Shown piece after piece: positions 1-9,082 of a DNA stretch of 64,000 bases. The DNA lies in contig CBDFGN010000006.1 in NCBI GenBank assembly GCA_965247065.1, positions 2,790,001 through 2,854,000 on the forward strand, in the 5' to 3' direction. The stretch is from CBDFGN01 sp965247065. GTDB taxonomy: Bacteria; Bacteroidota; Bacteroidia; Cytophagales; Cyclobacteriaceae. The translations under genes were made by a program, and so were the position numbers. The notes below the pieces were generated by a model that saw only the letters and a list, made by a program, of their open reading frames with translations, did not search any database and was not told the origin of the DNA. Position 1 is the first letter of the stretch. Every line of letters begins with the position of its first letter.

Positions 1-85
1 GGATCACAAATAACCCGGGATCCTGGCAAAACGGCTCTGATCGAGTTACTATAGGGGAGGCTATGGTATAATAAAATGACTTTTA

Positions 86-2538
86 GTGATGTTGCGATTG
101 TTGACAATATTGGTAATAAATACTTCCCTGTGCACCTACGCTTTTGGCCAAAAGCGATATTATCAGCTTCCTCCGGGTGTTGACTCGGATGATTTTTTAC
201 AACAAACAATAATCGTTAAACTCAAGGATCATCCTGGTCAAACCTCCGTCAATTCCCGGACCGGCCTATTTGTTTCAATTCAAGCCCAAAAGATTGAGCC
301 GATGTTCCCCGGGCATCAAAACGTAGCAGGGAATCGAACTGGCAAGGATTCAAGACTCGGAAACATCTATAAAATCAGGATTCCGGACCATGTAGATTTG
401 GTGGCCGCTATTAATTCTCTGCTTCAGGACAACAACGTACTATATGCTGAGCCCTATTATAAGATCGCGCCATTGGTGGTTCCCAATGACCCAGAAGCGG
501 ATTCCTTGGTAGGATCTCAGGATTATCTGAGCGTGATCCATGCTTATCAGGCCTGGGAGAAATCTCAGGGAGACACGAACATCACTATCGCCATTTTAGA
601 CACTGGGGTCAAACTTGACCATGAAGACCTGGAAGAAAACATTCAATACAATCTTAACGATACAATAAATGGCATTGACGATGACGGGGACGGGTTGGTG
701 GATAATTTCAGTGGATGGGATATTGCTGACGAGGACAACGATCCCACCGCGGATTCTGACGGCCATGGCTCCGAGGTTTCCGGCCAAAGCTCGGCGGTCA
801 CCAACAATGGCGTGGGCATTGCTGGAATGGGGTTCGATTCCAGGTTTCTGCCGATTAAGATCTTTAGGTCGGATAATAACGAATTTCAAAATGGTTACGA
901 GGCCATTGTCCTAGCTGCCGAGCTCGGGGCCCAGGTGATCAACCTCTCTTGGGGTGAGCCTGGAATCTATCAGCAGCTGGCCCAGGATATTATTGATTTC
1001 GCCGTTATTGACAGCGATGCGGTTGTGGTTGCAGCAGCCGGGAACACCAACGCTGAATTGGATTTTTATCCGGCTTCTTACCAAAATGTCCTTTCAGTTG
1101 GAGCCACTGATAACTTAGACAACAAAGCAGGTTTCGCCACATATAGTCGATTTATCGATTTAATGGCTCCTGGGGCTTCCAATTTCAGCACCAAAAATGA
1201 CGGCACTTACGGCAACACCTCGGGTTCGTCCTTGTCGGCTCCTTTGGTTGCGGGGGCAGCCTCTCTAGTTAGATCCACCTTCCCCCACCTGAATGCTCGT
1301 CAAGTCATGGAGCAACTACGATTAGGCTCCGACGATATCTATACCACCGGAAGCAATGAAATATACACCGAACGCTTGGGCCGGGGCCGATTGAATGTTT
1401 ACCGGGCGCTGTCAGATACTACCTCGCCTGCCTTGAGAATGACCAAAGTTTCATATTCAGACCGTTTTGGCCAGTTCCTTTTTCACGATGATTCGGTGAC
1501 AATTGAGATGGACCTTATCAACTTATTAAGCCCAACCGAAAACGCTCAAGTAGATCTGTCAACTACATCGTCGAATGTTTCCTTAATTCAATCATCATGG
1601 CAGGCAGGCTCACTTCCGACGTTGACCGAAAGCAACAATTCCAATGCCCCGTTTACACTTTATCTGGGTCCAAACCAGCCGGCATCCGACACCATTTCAT
1701 TCCGTTTGGCTTTTACTTCGGTCGATTACGAAGACTATCAGTACTTTGATCTCCTAACCTCACCAGACTTTCTAGAGGTTGACAACGATATTCTAGAGCT
1801 GACTATTGGGGGCAACGGAAACTTGGGTTATAACCTTGATGGTCTTCAACAAGGTTTTGGATTACTTTACAATCAACAGAAGGTATTGGATCAAATAGGC
1901 CTTATCCTAACCACCGACAGCAACCACGTTTCCAATAATGTAGTGACGGATCTGGAGGAGAACAAAAGGGACGCATCATTCGCCACGCAGATTCCGATAA
2001 AGTATTACAATAACTCAGAGGCCTCGGTTGATGCCCGATCATCATTTGACGACTCCAGCGAAGGAGCCTTGCAGTTAGATTTACGGATTGAGCAGAAGCT
2101 TTTAGCATATCCCGACGAGAACTTTTTGATATTGGATTATAGGCTAATCAATTTAAGCGGCGACACTCTGTTCGACCTCCACACCGGTCTTTATGCCGAT
2201 TGGAATTTGGGTGATGGATTAAGCAATCGTGCTGACTGGGTTGACTCGGTAAAACTTGGATTCGTCTCAGACTCTGAAAATAACAACCTGGTGGCTGGCA
2301 TCAGTCTATTATCTGATTTAGATCCTGACTATTATGCACTTGAGAACAATTCCCTCAACGGAAACGTTGCCGATCTGAGCGGCACCTTTTCGAAACAACA
2401 AAAGTTCGGCTTCCTAAGTGGCGGGGTTGGACAAACGACCTCTGGAGAATTTGGACCAGGCAACGATGTCGCTCACTTGATCGGGGGTCATGTCGATACG
2501 ATTCTGAACAATGGGGTGCTCCGGGTTACCTTCGCGAT
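86..2538 (+). pseudogene. T9SS-exported subtilisin-like S8 protease, 5' part (split by IS110)
   Basis: This is the N-terminal 817 codons of a secreted subtilase. A GTG at 86 or the ATG at 89 starts a signal peptide (hydrophobic residues 4-20, ending near AFGQ). The S8 catalytic residues are visible: Asp172 in ILDTGVKLDHED, His227 in DSDGHGSE and Ser382 in SGSSLSAP, with oxyanion Asn320 in AAAGN. HGSE replaces the usual HGTH. The frame is interrupted after codon 817 by the IS110 copy at 2539-3807. The current ORF reads into the element and stops at 2617, so the protease domain may still be made but without its sorting signal. Joining 2538 to 3810 restores a 1408-residue frame (...V-T-F-A-I-L-G-G-N-D-L...). 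The domain assignment is firm; substrate is unknown. Confidence 0.9.
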
Positions 2539-2547
2539 TTCTATGGA

Positions 2548-3555
2548 TCAAGCAAGAGTCAGGGTATATGTTTTTTCATATTTTCTGGTTTCTCGGACTA
2601 CAGCAAAAACTCTATGAATAAGTTTGTTCCGGATCGCATTCAACACCGACATTTTGTTTTTCCCTGATTCCACTTTCCGTTCATAATAATCCCTTAATTC
2701 CCCCGGATGAGTAACCGCTGACATGGCTGCCAGATGCAGGAGCTTTTTCATCTTCTTATTGGCCAGATGCGAAACTCGACTCCGGCCCCGGTAGCTGGTG
2801 CCGGATCGGTACTCGAAGGGCACTACCCCTGAGTAACAGGCAAACTTCTTGGCCTCAGTAAAGTCTTTGAACTCATTGGTAGTTGCAATGAAATGGGCTG
2901 CAATAGTAGATCCAATGTTATCCACTGAAGTCACTTGCTCAAAGAGCTCATTTAAAGATTGATCGGATCGAATGAAATCATAAATTTTCAGATCCAAAGC
3001 CTTGAGCTTTTTCTCCATGTTAGCTAGTACCGGTTTGAGGGTAGTTTTCTGAAGTTGCATCACATCATCATCCACAAAACCACAGGCCTCCTTTAAAGGA
3101 GTTGCCAACTGCAGTTTAGTCTTGAGCAGTCGTTCTCTGAGTGATAGCATGAACTTTAAATTGCGGATTTTCTTTCGAGAAGGCTTCCATAACTGGGCTT
3201 TGTCCTGGTTTCGACAGGCATATTGAGCGATTCGATAGGAATCCACCTGATCGTTCTTTCCTCTCAAAACACCCAGGGATTGTTTGATCTGCCGGGCCGA
3301 TTCCAGCCACACATTGAGCTGCTGTTTTTCAAAGTAATTGAGCAGATGATTGTTATAGATCCCAGTGAATTCCAGGCAAAACAAAACCTGGTCAGGCTGG
3401 TAGCCAGGCAGCTGCATAAGTCTCTTGATAAAACTCTTAATCCCTTTCAGACTATTAGCAGTTCTTAGGTGAAACAACCTGTGACTATTTTGTACTACCG
3501 TAAAATCAAGGGTTGACTTTGAAACATCAATGCCCACGAAATAATTGAAATTCAT
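2548..3555 (-). CDS. IS110-family transposase (DEDD recombinase)
   Basis: The 335-residue recombinase is of the IS110 type. Its N-terminal RuvC-like DEDD domain opens with YFVGIDVSKSTLDF (first acidic residue) and continues through a GKNDQVDSYRIAQYA segment with the paired aspartates. A C-terminal Transposase_20 domain carries YSGVVPFEYRSGTSYRGRSRVS and the serine-rich MSAVTH region. I chose the start at 3555 because GIDVSK lies about six residues in and copy 2 starts at the same place; twelve extra upstream codons are open but not conserved in composition. The stop lies nine bases from the element end. The gene looks intact and the enzyme could be active. Confidence 0.92.
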   Translation of the reverse strand: MNFNYFVGIDVSKSTLDFTVVQNSHRLFHLRTANSLKGIKSFIKRLMQLPGYQPDQVLFCLEFTGIYNNHLLNYFEKQQLNVWLESARQIKQSLGVLRGKNDQVDSYRIAQYACRNQDKAQLWKPSRKKIRNLKFMLSLRERLLKTKLQLATPLKEACGFVDDDVMQLQKTTLKPVLANMEKKLKALDLKIYDFIRSDQSLNELFEQVTSVDNIGSTIAAHFIATTNEFKDFTEAKKFACYSGVVPFEYRSGTSYRGRSRVSHLANKKMKKLLHLAAMSAVTHPGELRDYYERKVESGKNKMSVLNAIRNKLIHRVFAVVRETRKYEKTYTLTLA

Positions 3556-3590
3556 AACTTTACCATTAAGACTTATCAAGTGGGTTAACA

Positions 3591-3735
3591 TTTTTGAACA
3601 CGATCAAAACCTTACTAATGGGTCTAGTCCCAAATTTCTATTTGATGCTTGTTCAAAAAAGCTGGCAGAGGATTGAATCGCGAGATAGGTCGCAAACCTA
3701 GGCCTTTGCATAATTCGCCTCTGCCAGTGTTAACT
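3591..3735 (-). ncRNA. putative IS110 bridge RNA, copy 1
   Basis: The transposase 5' leader folds into two stem-loops. The first stem pairs CTGGCAGAGG with CCTCTGCCAG (plus-strand arms 3718-3727 and 3662-3671) and encloses a 46-nt loop whose edges (CGAATTAT and GCGATTCAATC) are conserved with copy 2 while the centre varies. The second stem pairs TTTTTGAACA with TGTTCAAAAA (3650-3659 and 3591-3600) around a second variable loop. Differences from copy 2 in both stems are compensatory. Size, position and the two-loop layout match the target- and donor-binding loops of known IS110 bridge RNAs. Exact ends are not determined. Confidence 0.75.
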
Positions 3736-3807
3736 CATGACCGCCTTGGTCACCTCATAAAAATAAACCTTGATTCTTGGAATAATCCTAGAGGCCTAAT
3801 CTAAAGG

Positions 3808-5583
3808 ATCCTTGGCGGAAACGACCTCAATGATCTGGTCGCGAATCGGGCAAAGGCTCAGCAGGCGTATCAGTCATACCGCCAGAATCCACCCATCTGG
3901 TCCACTATGCACGTGTGTGCCGGGCAAATGGATACCCTTAGTTTAGCAGGGACCCTTTTTTCGATTTACTCGGATCCCAATGAGGATAACTTGATCTATG
4001 CGGGAAACAGGCTTCCGGCCGGGCCCTTTGAGAAGGACACCACTTTTTATCTGATCAATAGGGATAAATCTTACCCTGGGGAATTGATGAGACTCGTTAT
4101 TAGCCCCACTATCCCAGAGGCTGATTTTGACCTGCAACCGGATACTCTCTTCCTTGAGGATCACCCGGCCAATCTGGTACAGTTCGTCGACCAAAGTACG
4201 GAAGCATCAATCTGGGAATGGACCTTCGGCAATGGTTTTACTAGTAATAAGCAAAACCCGGTTATTACGTTCGGGACCTCCGGAACTTATACAGTCCAGC
4301 TAACGGTATCCAATGCGGCCGGATGCTCCAGTTCTCCAAAAACCGAAGAACTTTTGGTACTAGATCGCGGCCCGGCACCTCGGATTGAAGATCAAATCAT
4401 TTGCTCTGGGGAACCGGTGGTTCTTTCTGAAACCGGTGGTTCCATTCGGGTTTATTCGGATCTGGAAAGGACCAATTTAATTTTTACCGGAAGTGTTTTT
4501 CAATCTGAGGCCATAGAAAGAGATACGGCGTTTTTTGTCACAAAAGTTGATGAGTTTGAAAGCCAAGCGACCGCAGTGTTAGTAGCGGTCCGAAAGCCGG
4601 TTTCTGAATTTGAGATCGGATTAGATACCACAAACCTTAGCACCAGGAATGTAATACGCACGGCTAACCGTAGTGTCGGCGCGACCAATTATAGCTGGGG
4701 CTTGGATGGGGTTCCTGTTAGCACAGACGCAGATTTCAGCTTCGAGTACGATCCAGAGAGATCATTTGAACTTGAATTAATCACCATTGATCCTTCAGGT
4801 TGCCAGGATCTCTTGACACAATCGTTCCAGCCTGTCCAGAGCGCGAGTCCAGAGGTCACTGATATAGCAATTTGCGCTAACGAGCCTGTAATCGTGCGGC
4901 CGGTTTCTGGCAATATCTTTTATTTCTACGCCGACCCCATTCTTGAAAACCTTATCCACAAAGGCAGAGTGCTTCATTGGATCGACTCCACTCTAAATAG
5001 GGTTTTTGTGACCAACGTTGATTCCCTGAAGGAGAGTTCTCCAGATACGGTTACGATAGTCAGGGACTCGGTTAGAGCCGTTTTTACCCTTCAGCCCAAC
5101 CCGCTGGTTCTCTCCGATGATAACCAAGTAATCTTGACCAACCATTCAAAGAGCTCCCCAACATGGATTTGGTTAATAGACGGCGTTTTCCTAACCTTTC
5201 CAGGAGATAGTACCTACAGGTTTAGTGTCCCAGGAGACTATCAAATCGGGTTGATTGTCAATAGCGAGAACAGATGCACAGATTCCGCATTCCAAACCCT
5301 AAATGTAGTTGAGGTCACTGGTATTGAGATTGATAGCCAACATCGTGTAAGGATTTTTCCAAATCCAGCCTCAGAATCAATTGCCGTGGAATTAGGAGTT
5401 CAATGGAAAGGGCCCTTAGCCATAACCGTTGCAGATATCGCGGGAAGAATAGTATTGCACAGCCAAATCAACTCACAGCCAACAGTGGAATTAGATCTGT
5501 CCAACCTGGAGGAGGGCCTTTATCTCATATCGGCCCAAGGTAACAACCTGAACTTCCAATCCAGGATCCTAATTCGTCATTGA
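3808..5583 (+). pseudogene. T9SS subtilase, 3' part with PKD-like and sorting domains
   Basis: This is the C-terminal 591 codons of the protease split by IS110. The frame runs open from just inside the element junction; the first internal ATG is at 3907, but nothing suggests independent expression. It contains repeated Ig/PKD-like modules, one clearly PKD-like (FVDQSTEASIWEWTFGNG, then GTYTVQLTVSNAAGC). It ends with a Por secretion-system sorting domain of about 80 residues (VRIFPNPASESIAVEL ... GLYLISAQ ... RILIRH). The sorting domain directs export through the type IX system and surface attachment. In the split state this part has no signal peptide and is presumably not exported. Confidence 0.9.
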
Positions 5584-5586
5584 TTC

Positions 5587-5635
5587 ACCGGAAACTGGCG
5601 AATGTCCTTTGGCTTCGAGAAACGAAGTTTCCGGT
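5587..5635 (+). terminator. inverted repeat downstream of the subtilase
   Basis: ACCGGAAACT (5587-5596) pairs perfectly with AGTTTCCGGT (5626-5635), and a smaller CTTCG/CGAAG hairpin (5613-5617, 5623-5627) lies inside. It lies directly after the subtilase stop and before cinA, so it probably ends the protease transcript. The tail is only moderately T-rich (ATTTTGGG), so efficiency is uncertain. Confidence 0.5.
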
Positions 5636-5683
5636 ATTTTGGGCTAAATTTGAGACCATTTTGATTAATATCCTTAGCCCGTT

Positions 5684-6946
5684 ATGACACCAATTGCAGC
5701 CGAGATCTTAACCATCGGGGATGAACTCCTGTACGGTCACGTACTGGATACAAATTCACAGTGGATCAGTCAAGAATTGGACAAAGTTGGAGCAAAAATA
5801 GTGGCCAAAACTACAGTAGGCGACAATGAGGTCGACATTCTTCAAGCTCTTGCCTTGGCTGAAAAACGAGCCTCTGTCATCCTGATCACAGGTGGTCTTG
5901 GACCCACCAACGATGACCTAACCAAACCTAGTCTGGCAAAATATTTTGACAGCCCAATCTCACTGCACCCGGTTGCCTTAGAGGAAATAACTAAGCTGTT
6001 CGCAAGAAGAGGATTTGAATTAACCCCGACAAATCGAAGGCAGGCCGAATTGCCGGATAAGTGCACCATGTTAAGCAACCCAAACGGAACTGCCCCCGGA
6101 ATGTTGTTTGAGAGAAATGGCAAAGTATTCATCTCGCTACCGGGTGTACCCTTCGAAATGAAGGCTATGATAACGGATCCGGTAATTCCTATTCTTAGGG
6201 AAAAGTTTTCCCTACCAGTTATATATCACAAAACGATTGGGACGGTTGGCCTCGGGGAATCCTGGCTGTCGGATAAGATTAAAGATTGGGAGGCGGGGCT
6301 GCCGGAGCACATCAAATTAGCCTACTTACCCAATTTAGGACAGGTTCGTTTGAGATTAACCGCTATTGGGCTCGAATTAGCCAAGTTGGAGGAGGATGTA
6401 GAAGCCGAAATTAAAAAGGTAAACCCCTTGATAGATCAGTATATATATAGTTCCGATGGCCAGACCCTGGAGGAGACGGTTGGTAAGTTATTAAAGTCCC
6501 GGGCGCTAACCATGGCTAGTGCTGAAAGTTGCACCGGTGGTTTTCTAGCTCAACAAATAACAAGTGTCGCGGGTAGTTCTCATTACTTCAAAGGTGGAGT
6601 CATTCCTTACCATAATGAAATCAAGGAGAGCATCCTGGGAGTGAAAAAAGAGACGTTAAATCAATATGGAGCCGTGAGTGAAGAAACAGCCCTGGAAATG
6701 GCCACGAAAGTACGCTACAAATTTGGCGTGGATATTGGGGTTGCCAGCAGCGGGATTGCTGGACCGGGGGGTGGGTCAGATGAAAAACCAGTAGGAACCA
6801 TCTGGATCGCTTACAGTGACAAAAAGAACATAAAAACGCGCAAGCTCAACTTAGGTTTAAGCCGAGAAAACAACATCAAATACGCAGCTTTGACCCTTCT
6901 GAATATGGTCAGAATCATGGTCAATAGAATGGAGAAGCCGGCCTAA
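5684..6946 (+). CDS. cinA: CinA-family nicotinamide-nucleotide amidohydrolase
   Basis: This 420-residue protein has the full CinA layout. An N-terminal MoCF/COG1058 domain (residues 1-170; AEILTIGDELLYGHVLDTNS, then ITGGLGPTNDDLTK) acts as ADP-ribose pyrophosphatase in characterised members. The C-terminal CinA domain (about 255-415; SAESCTGGFLAQ, SSGIAGPGGG) deamidates NMN to nicotinate mononucleotide in pyridine nucleotide recycling. Length is normal. It starts about 100 bp after the protease and is followed at 35 bp by the E2 gene, so these two may be co-transcribed. Confidence 0.95.
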   Translation: MTPIAAEILTIGDELLYGHVLDTNSQWISQELDKVGAKIVAKTTVGDNEVDILQALALAEKRASVILITGGLGPTNDDLTKPSLAKYFDSPISLHPVALEEITKLFARRGFELTPTNRRQAELPDKCTMLSNPNGTAPGMLFERNGKVFISLPGVPFEMKAMITDPVIPILREKFSLPVIYHKTIGTVGLGESWLSDKIKDWEAGLPEHIKLAYLPNLGQVRLRLTAIGLELAKLEEDVEAEIKKVNPLIDQYIYSSDGQTLEETVGKLLKSRALTMASAESCTGGFLAQQITSVAGSSHYFKGGVIPYHNEIKESILGVKKETLNQYGAVSEETALEMATKVRYKFGVDIGVASSGIAGPGGGSDEKPVGTIWIAYSDKKNIKTRKLNLGLSRENNIKYAALTLLNMVRIMVNRMEKPA

Positions 6947-6981
6947 TTTGTTAATTTAGCAGAACTTAAGCCCTCAGAATA

Positions 6982-8310
6982 ATGGCAGTGGTAGAAATGT
7001 TAATGCCCAAAATGGGAGAGAGTATCATGGAGGCGACCATCCTAGGATGGTTAAAAAATGAGGGCGACAACATTGAGCAAGACGAGTCCGTTTTGGAGGT
7101 GGCTACTGATAAGGTAGACACCGAGGTGCCTGCAACCCACGCCGGGATTCTTAAGGAAATATTCGCCAAGGAGGGTGACGTAATCCCGGTGGGAAATCCA
7201 ATAGCCCTTATCGCGATTGAGGGTTCAGACAAACCAGAGGCCACTGAGGCCGGGCCCGAAAACGTTGAGGAGGAACCGGCTACATCAAAAGAAGCTAAAG
7301 CTGATTATTCACACCCCTCAAATGGAAGTGAAACTCCGGTCCCGGCTACCCGTTTCTACTCACCCCTGGTGTTGAATATTGCACGAAAGGAAGAAATCAC
7401 GATGGAGGAGCTCGAACACATTTCCGGGACTGGAAAAGAGGGTCGGGTTACTAAGAAAGATATTCTGAGCTATCTCAACACTCGCGCCAAGCAGCCCCTT
7501 TTCGCACCTGAATCGTTCAACCCTAAAGCGACTTCTGTGCCATCTGAGACGAAGCCGGTAACACTTTCCCCGACCGCAGAACCGGCCATGGCGGTTGATG
7601 GAAAAGACGAGATAATTGAAATGGATCGCATGCGGAAGATGATTTCCGAACGAATGGTGGAGTCGAAACGAATTTCCGCTCACGTGACTTCCTTTGTTGA
7701 AGCAGACGTAACTGATTTAGCCAACTGGAGGAACATGCACAAAGAGGGTTTCAGGCAAAAAGAAGGTGAAAACCTGACCCTGACCCCTCTATTTATTGAA
7801 GCAGTAATCGCCGCCATAAAGGACTTTCCCATGGTGAATATCTCGGTGGAGGGTGGCCATATCATCAAGAGGAAGGCCATCAACATTGGAGTAGCTGTAG
7901 CACTGCCTAGCGGAAATCTCATAGTTCCGGTAATCCACAATGCTGATCACTACAACTTGATCGGGCTTACCAAAAAAGTAAACGATCTTGCGGAGCGATC
8001 ACGGACCAATCAATTGCAGCCGGATGAACTCTCCAGAGGCACCTATACGATCTCCAATGTCGGGTCCTTTGGAAATATAATGGGGACGCCTATAATCGTG
8101 CAGCCTCAGGTTGCAATTTTGGCAACCGGTGCTGTTATTAAGAAGCCTGCGGTTATCGAAACTCCGAAGGGAGATACCATCGGAATTCGGCAAAAAATGT
8201 TCCTCTCGCACTCTTACGACCACCGGGTTGTCGATGGGGCATTGGGAGGAATGTTCGTTCGAAGAGTTGCTGACTATTTAGAGCAATTTGATACCAATCG
8301 AAGGATCTAA
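6982..8310 (+). CDS. 2-oxo acid dehydrogenase dihydrolipoyl acyltransferase (E2)
   Basis: The order is one lipoyl domain (residues 1-80, lipoylated Lys44 in EVATDKVDTEVP), a linker rich in Pro, Ala and Glu, a peripheral-subunit-binding domain (about 124-165; YSPLVLNIARKE ... GKEGRVTKKDIL) and a catalytic acyltransferase domain (about 205-442) ending with the active-site DHRVVDG (His414, Asp418). It transfers acyl groups from lipoamide to CoA in a pyruvate or branched-chain 2-oxoacid dehydrogenase complex. No E1 or E3 gene lies nearby, so the substrate cannot be fixed; the motif set resembles branched-chain/sucB-like enzymes of Bacteroidota. Confidence 0.93.
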   Translation: MAVVEMLMPKMGESIMEATILGWLKNEGDNIEQDESVLEVATDKVDTEVPATHAGILKEIFAKEGDVIPVGNPIALIAIEGSDKPEATEAGPENVEEEPATSKEAKADYSHPSNGSETPVPATRFYSPLVLNIARKEEITMEELEHISGTGKEGRVTKKDILSYLNTRAKQPLFAPESFNPKATSVPSETKPVTLSPTAEPAMAVDGKDEIIEMDRMRKMISERMVESKRISAHVTSFVEADVTDLANWRNMHKEGFRQKEGENLTLTPLFIEAVIAAIKDFPMVNISVEGGHIIKRKAINIGVAVALPSGNLIVPVIHNADHYNLIGLTKKVNDLAERSRTNQLQPDELSRGTYTISNVGSFGNIMGTPIIVQPQVAILATGAVIKKPAVIETPKGDTIGIRQKMFLSHSYDHRVVDGALGGMFVRRVADYLEQFDTNRRI

Positions 8311-8335
8311 TTCTTAGCCGCAATATCCCGAAAAA

Positions 8336-9082
8336 TTGGGCTTCGAAGATCACTTTTCGCAGCATTCTGAATCCTACGTAAAGTTCCGACCTGGTTACCC
8401 GACTACGCTCTACCAACTCATTCTCTCCACTACCTCCAGCAGAAAAGTGGCCTGGGACTGCGCCACTGGAAACGGGCAGGCCGCTATTGCCCTTTCGCAC
8501 TATTTCGAAAAAGTGCTGGCTACCGATGCCAGCGCGAATCAAATAAAGTATGCCCAGCCTAAATCAAACATCGAATACCGAGTCGCGGGCGCGGAAAATT
8601 CAGGGATCGAATCTCAAACTGTAGATCTTGTCACAGTGGCGCAAGCCTTGCACTGGTTCGACGGCCCTGAATTTTATGAGGAGGTAAAAAGGGTGGCCAG
8701 TCGATCATGCGTATTTGCAGCTTGGGGATACTCTGTTCTGCGCATTGGTCCTGTTATAGACATAGCAATTGACAAAATCTACGAGGAGGTCGTAGGAGAA
8801 TTCTGGACCCCCGAAAGACGCCAGGTAGAACTGCGCTACGATACCTTATCCATTCCGTTCGGGCCTATCGAAAGTCACCAGTTTCAGATTAAAGACAACT
8901 GGAACTTGTCAACATTGTGCAGTTATATAATGACCTGGTCATCATCCCAGAGATACTTGAAAGCACGGAGGGAGAGTCCGATCGACCCAGTTTGGACCGA
9001 GTTGAAGGAAGCCTGGGGACCTCCTGAAGGACTGAGACAGATTAATTTCCCGGTCTTTTTAAAGATCTGTGCCGTGAGCTAG
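8336..9082 (+). CDS. class I SAM-dependent methyltransferase
   Basis: A 248-residue methyltransferase with motif I in VAWDCATGNGQAAIAL (residues about 38-53), the acidic motif II residue in VLATDAS, and VDLVTVAQALHWFD as motif IV/post-I. The N-terminal FSQHSESYVKFRPGYP signature is typical of the Crg1/YHR209W-like group of small-molecule methyltransferases. The apparent start is TTG at 8336, 26 bp after the E2 stop; no ATG in this frame lies nearby. Its 3' end overlaps convergent bioA by 4 bp. The substrate is unknown. Confidence 0.85.
   Translation: MGFEDHFSQHSESYVKFRPGYPTTLYQLILSTTSSRKVAWDCATGNGQAAIALSHYFEKVLATDASANQIKYAQPKSNIEYRVAGAENSGIESQTVDLVTVAQALHWFDGPEFYEEVKRVASRSCVFAAWGYSVLRIGPVIDIAIDKIYEEVVGEFWTPERRQVELRYDTLSIPFGPIESHQFQIKDNWNLSTLCSYIMTWSSSQRYLKARRESPIDPVWTELKEAWGPPEGLRQINFPVFLKICAVS

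Larger units (their letters stand above)
2539..3807 (-). mobile_element. IS110-family insertion sequence, copy 1 (1269 bp)
   Basis: The boundaries come from comparison with copy 2 (49802-51111). In transposase orientation both start CCTTTAGATT and both end nine bases after the transposase stop with a CC(A/T)TAGAA terminus. There are no terminal inverted repeats and no long target duplication, as expected for IS110. An AT dinucleotide (2537-2538 and 3808-3809) is present on both sides and is the likely recombination core. Collapsing it to one copy restores the protease frame exactly. The 252 bp between the start codon and the left end hold the putative bridge RNA. Confidence 0.88.

Noticed and set aside
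2543..3809. Alternative IS110 copy 1 boundary at the AT at 2543-2544
   Set aside because: It also restores the frame (A-I-S-I-L-G-G), but comparison with copy 2 shows the CC(A/T)TAGAA segment is part of the element, favouring 2537-2538.
3907..5583. Independent secreted PKD/T9SS protein starting at ATG 3907
   Set aside because: The frame is open upstream to the IS110 junction and joins exactly in frame with the subtilase; no signal peptide at 3907.
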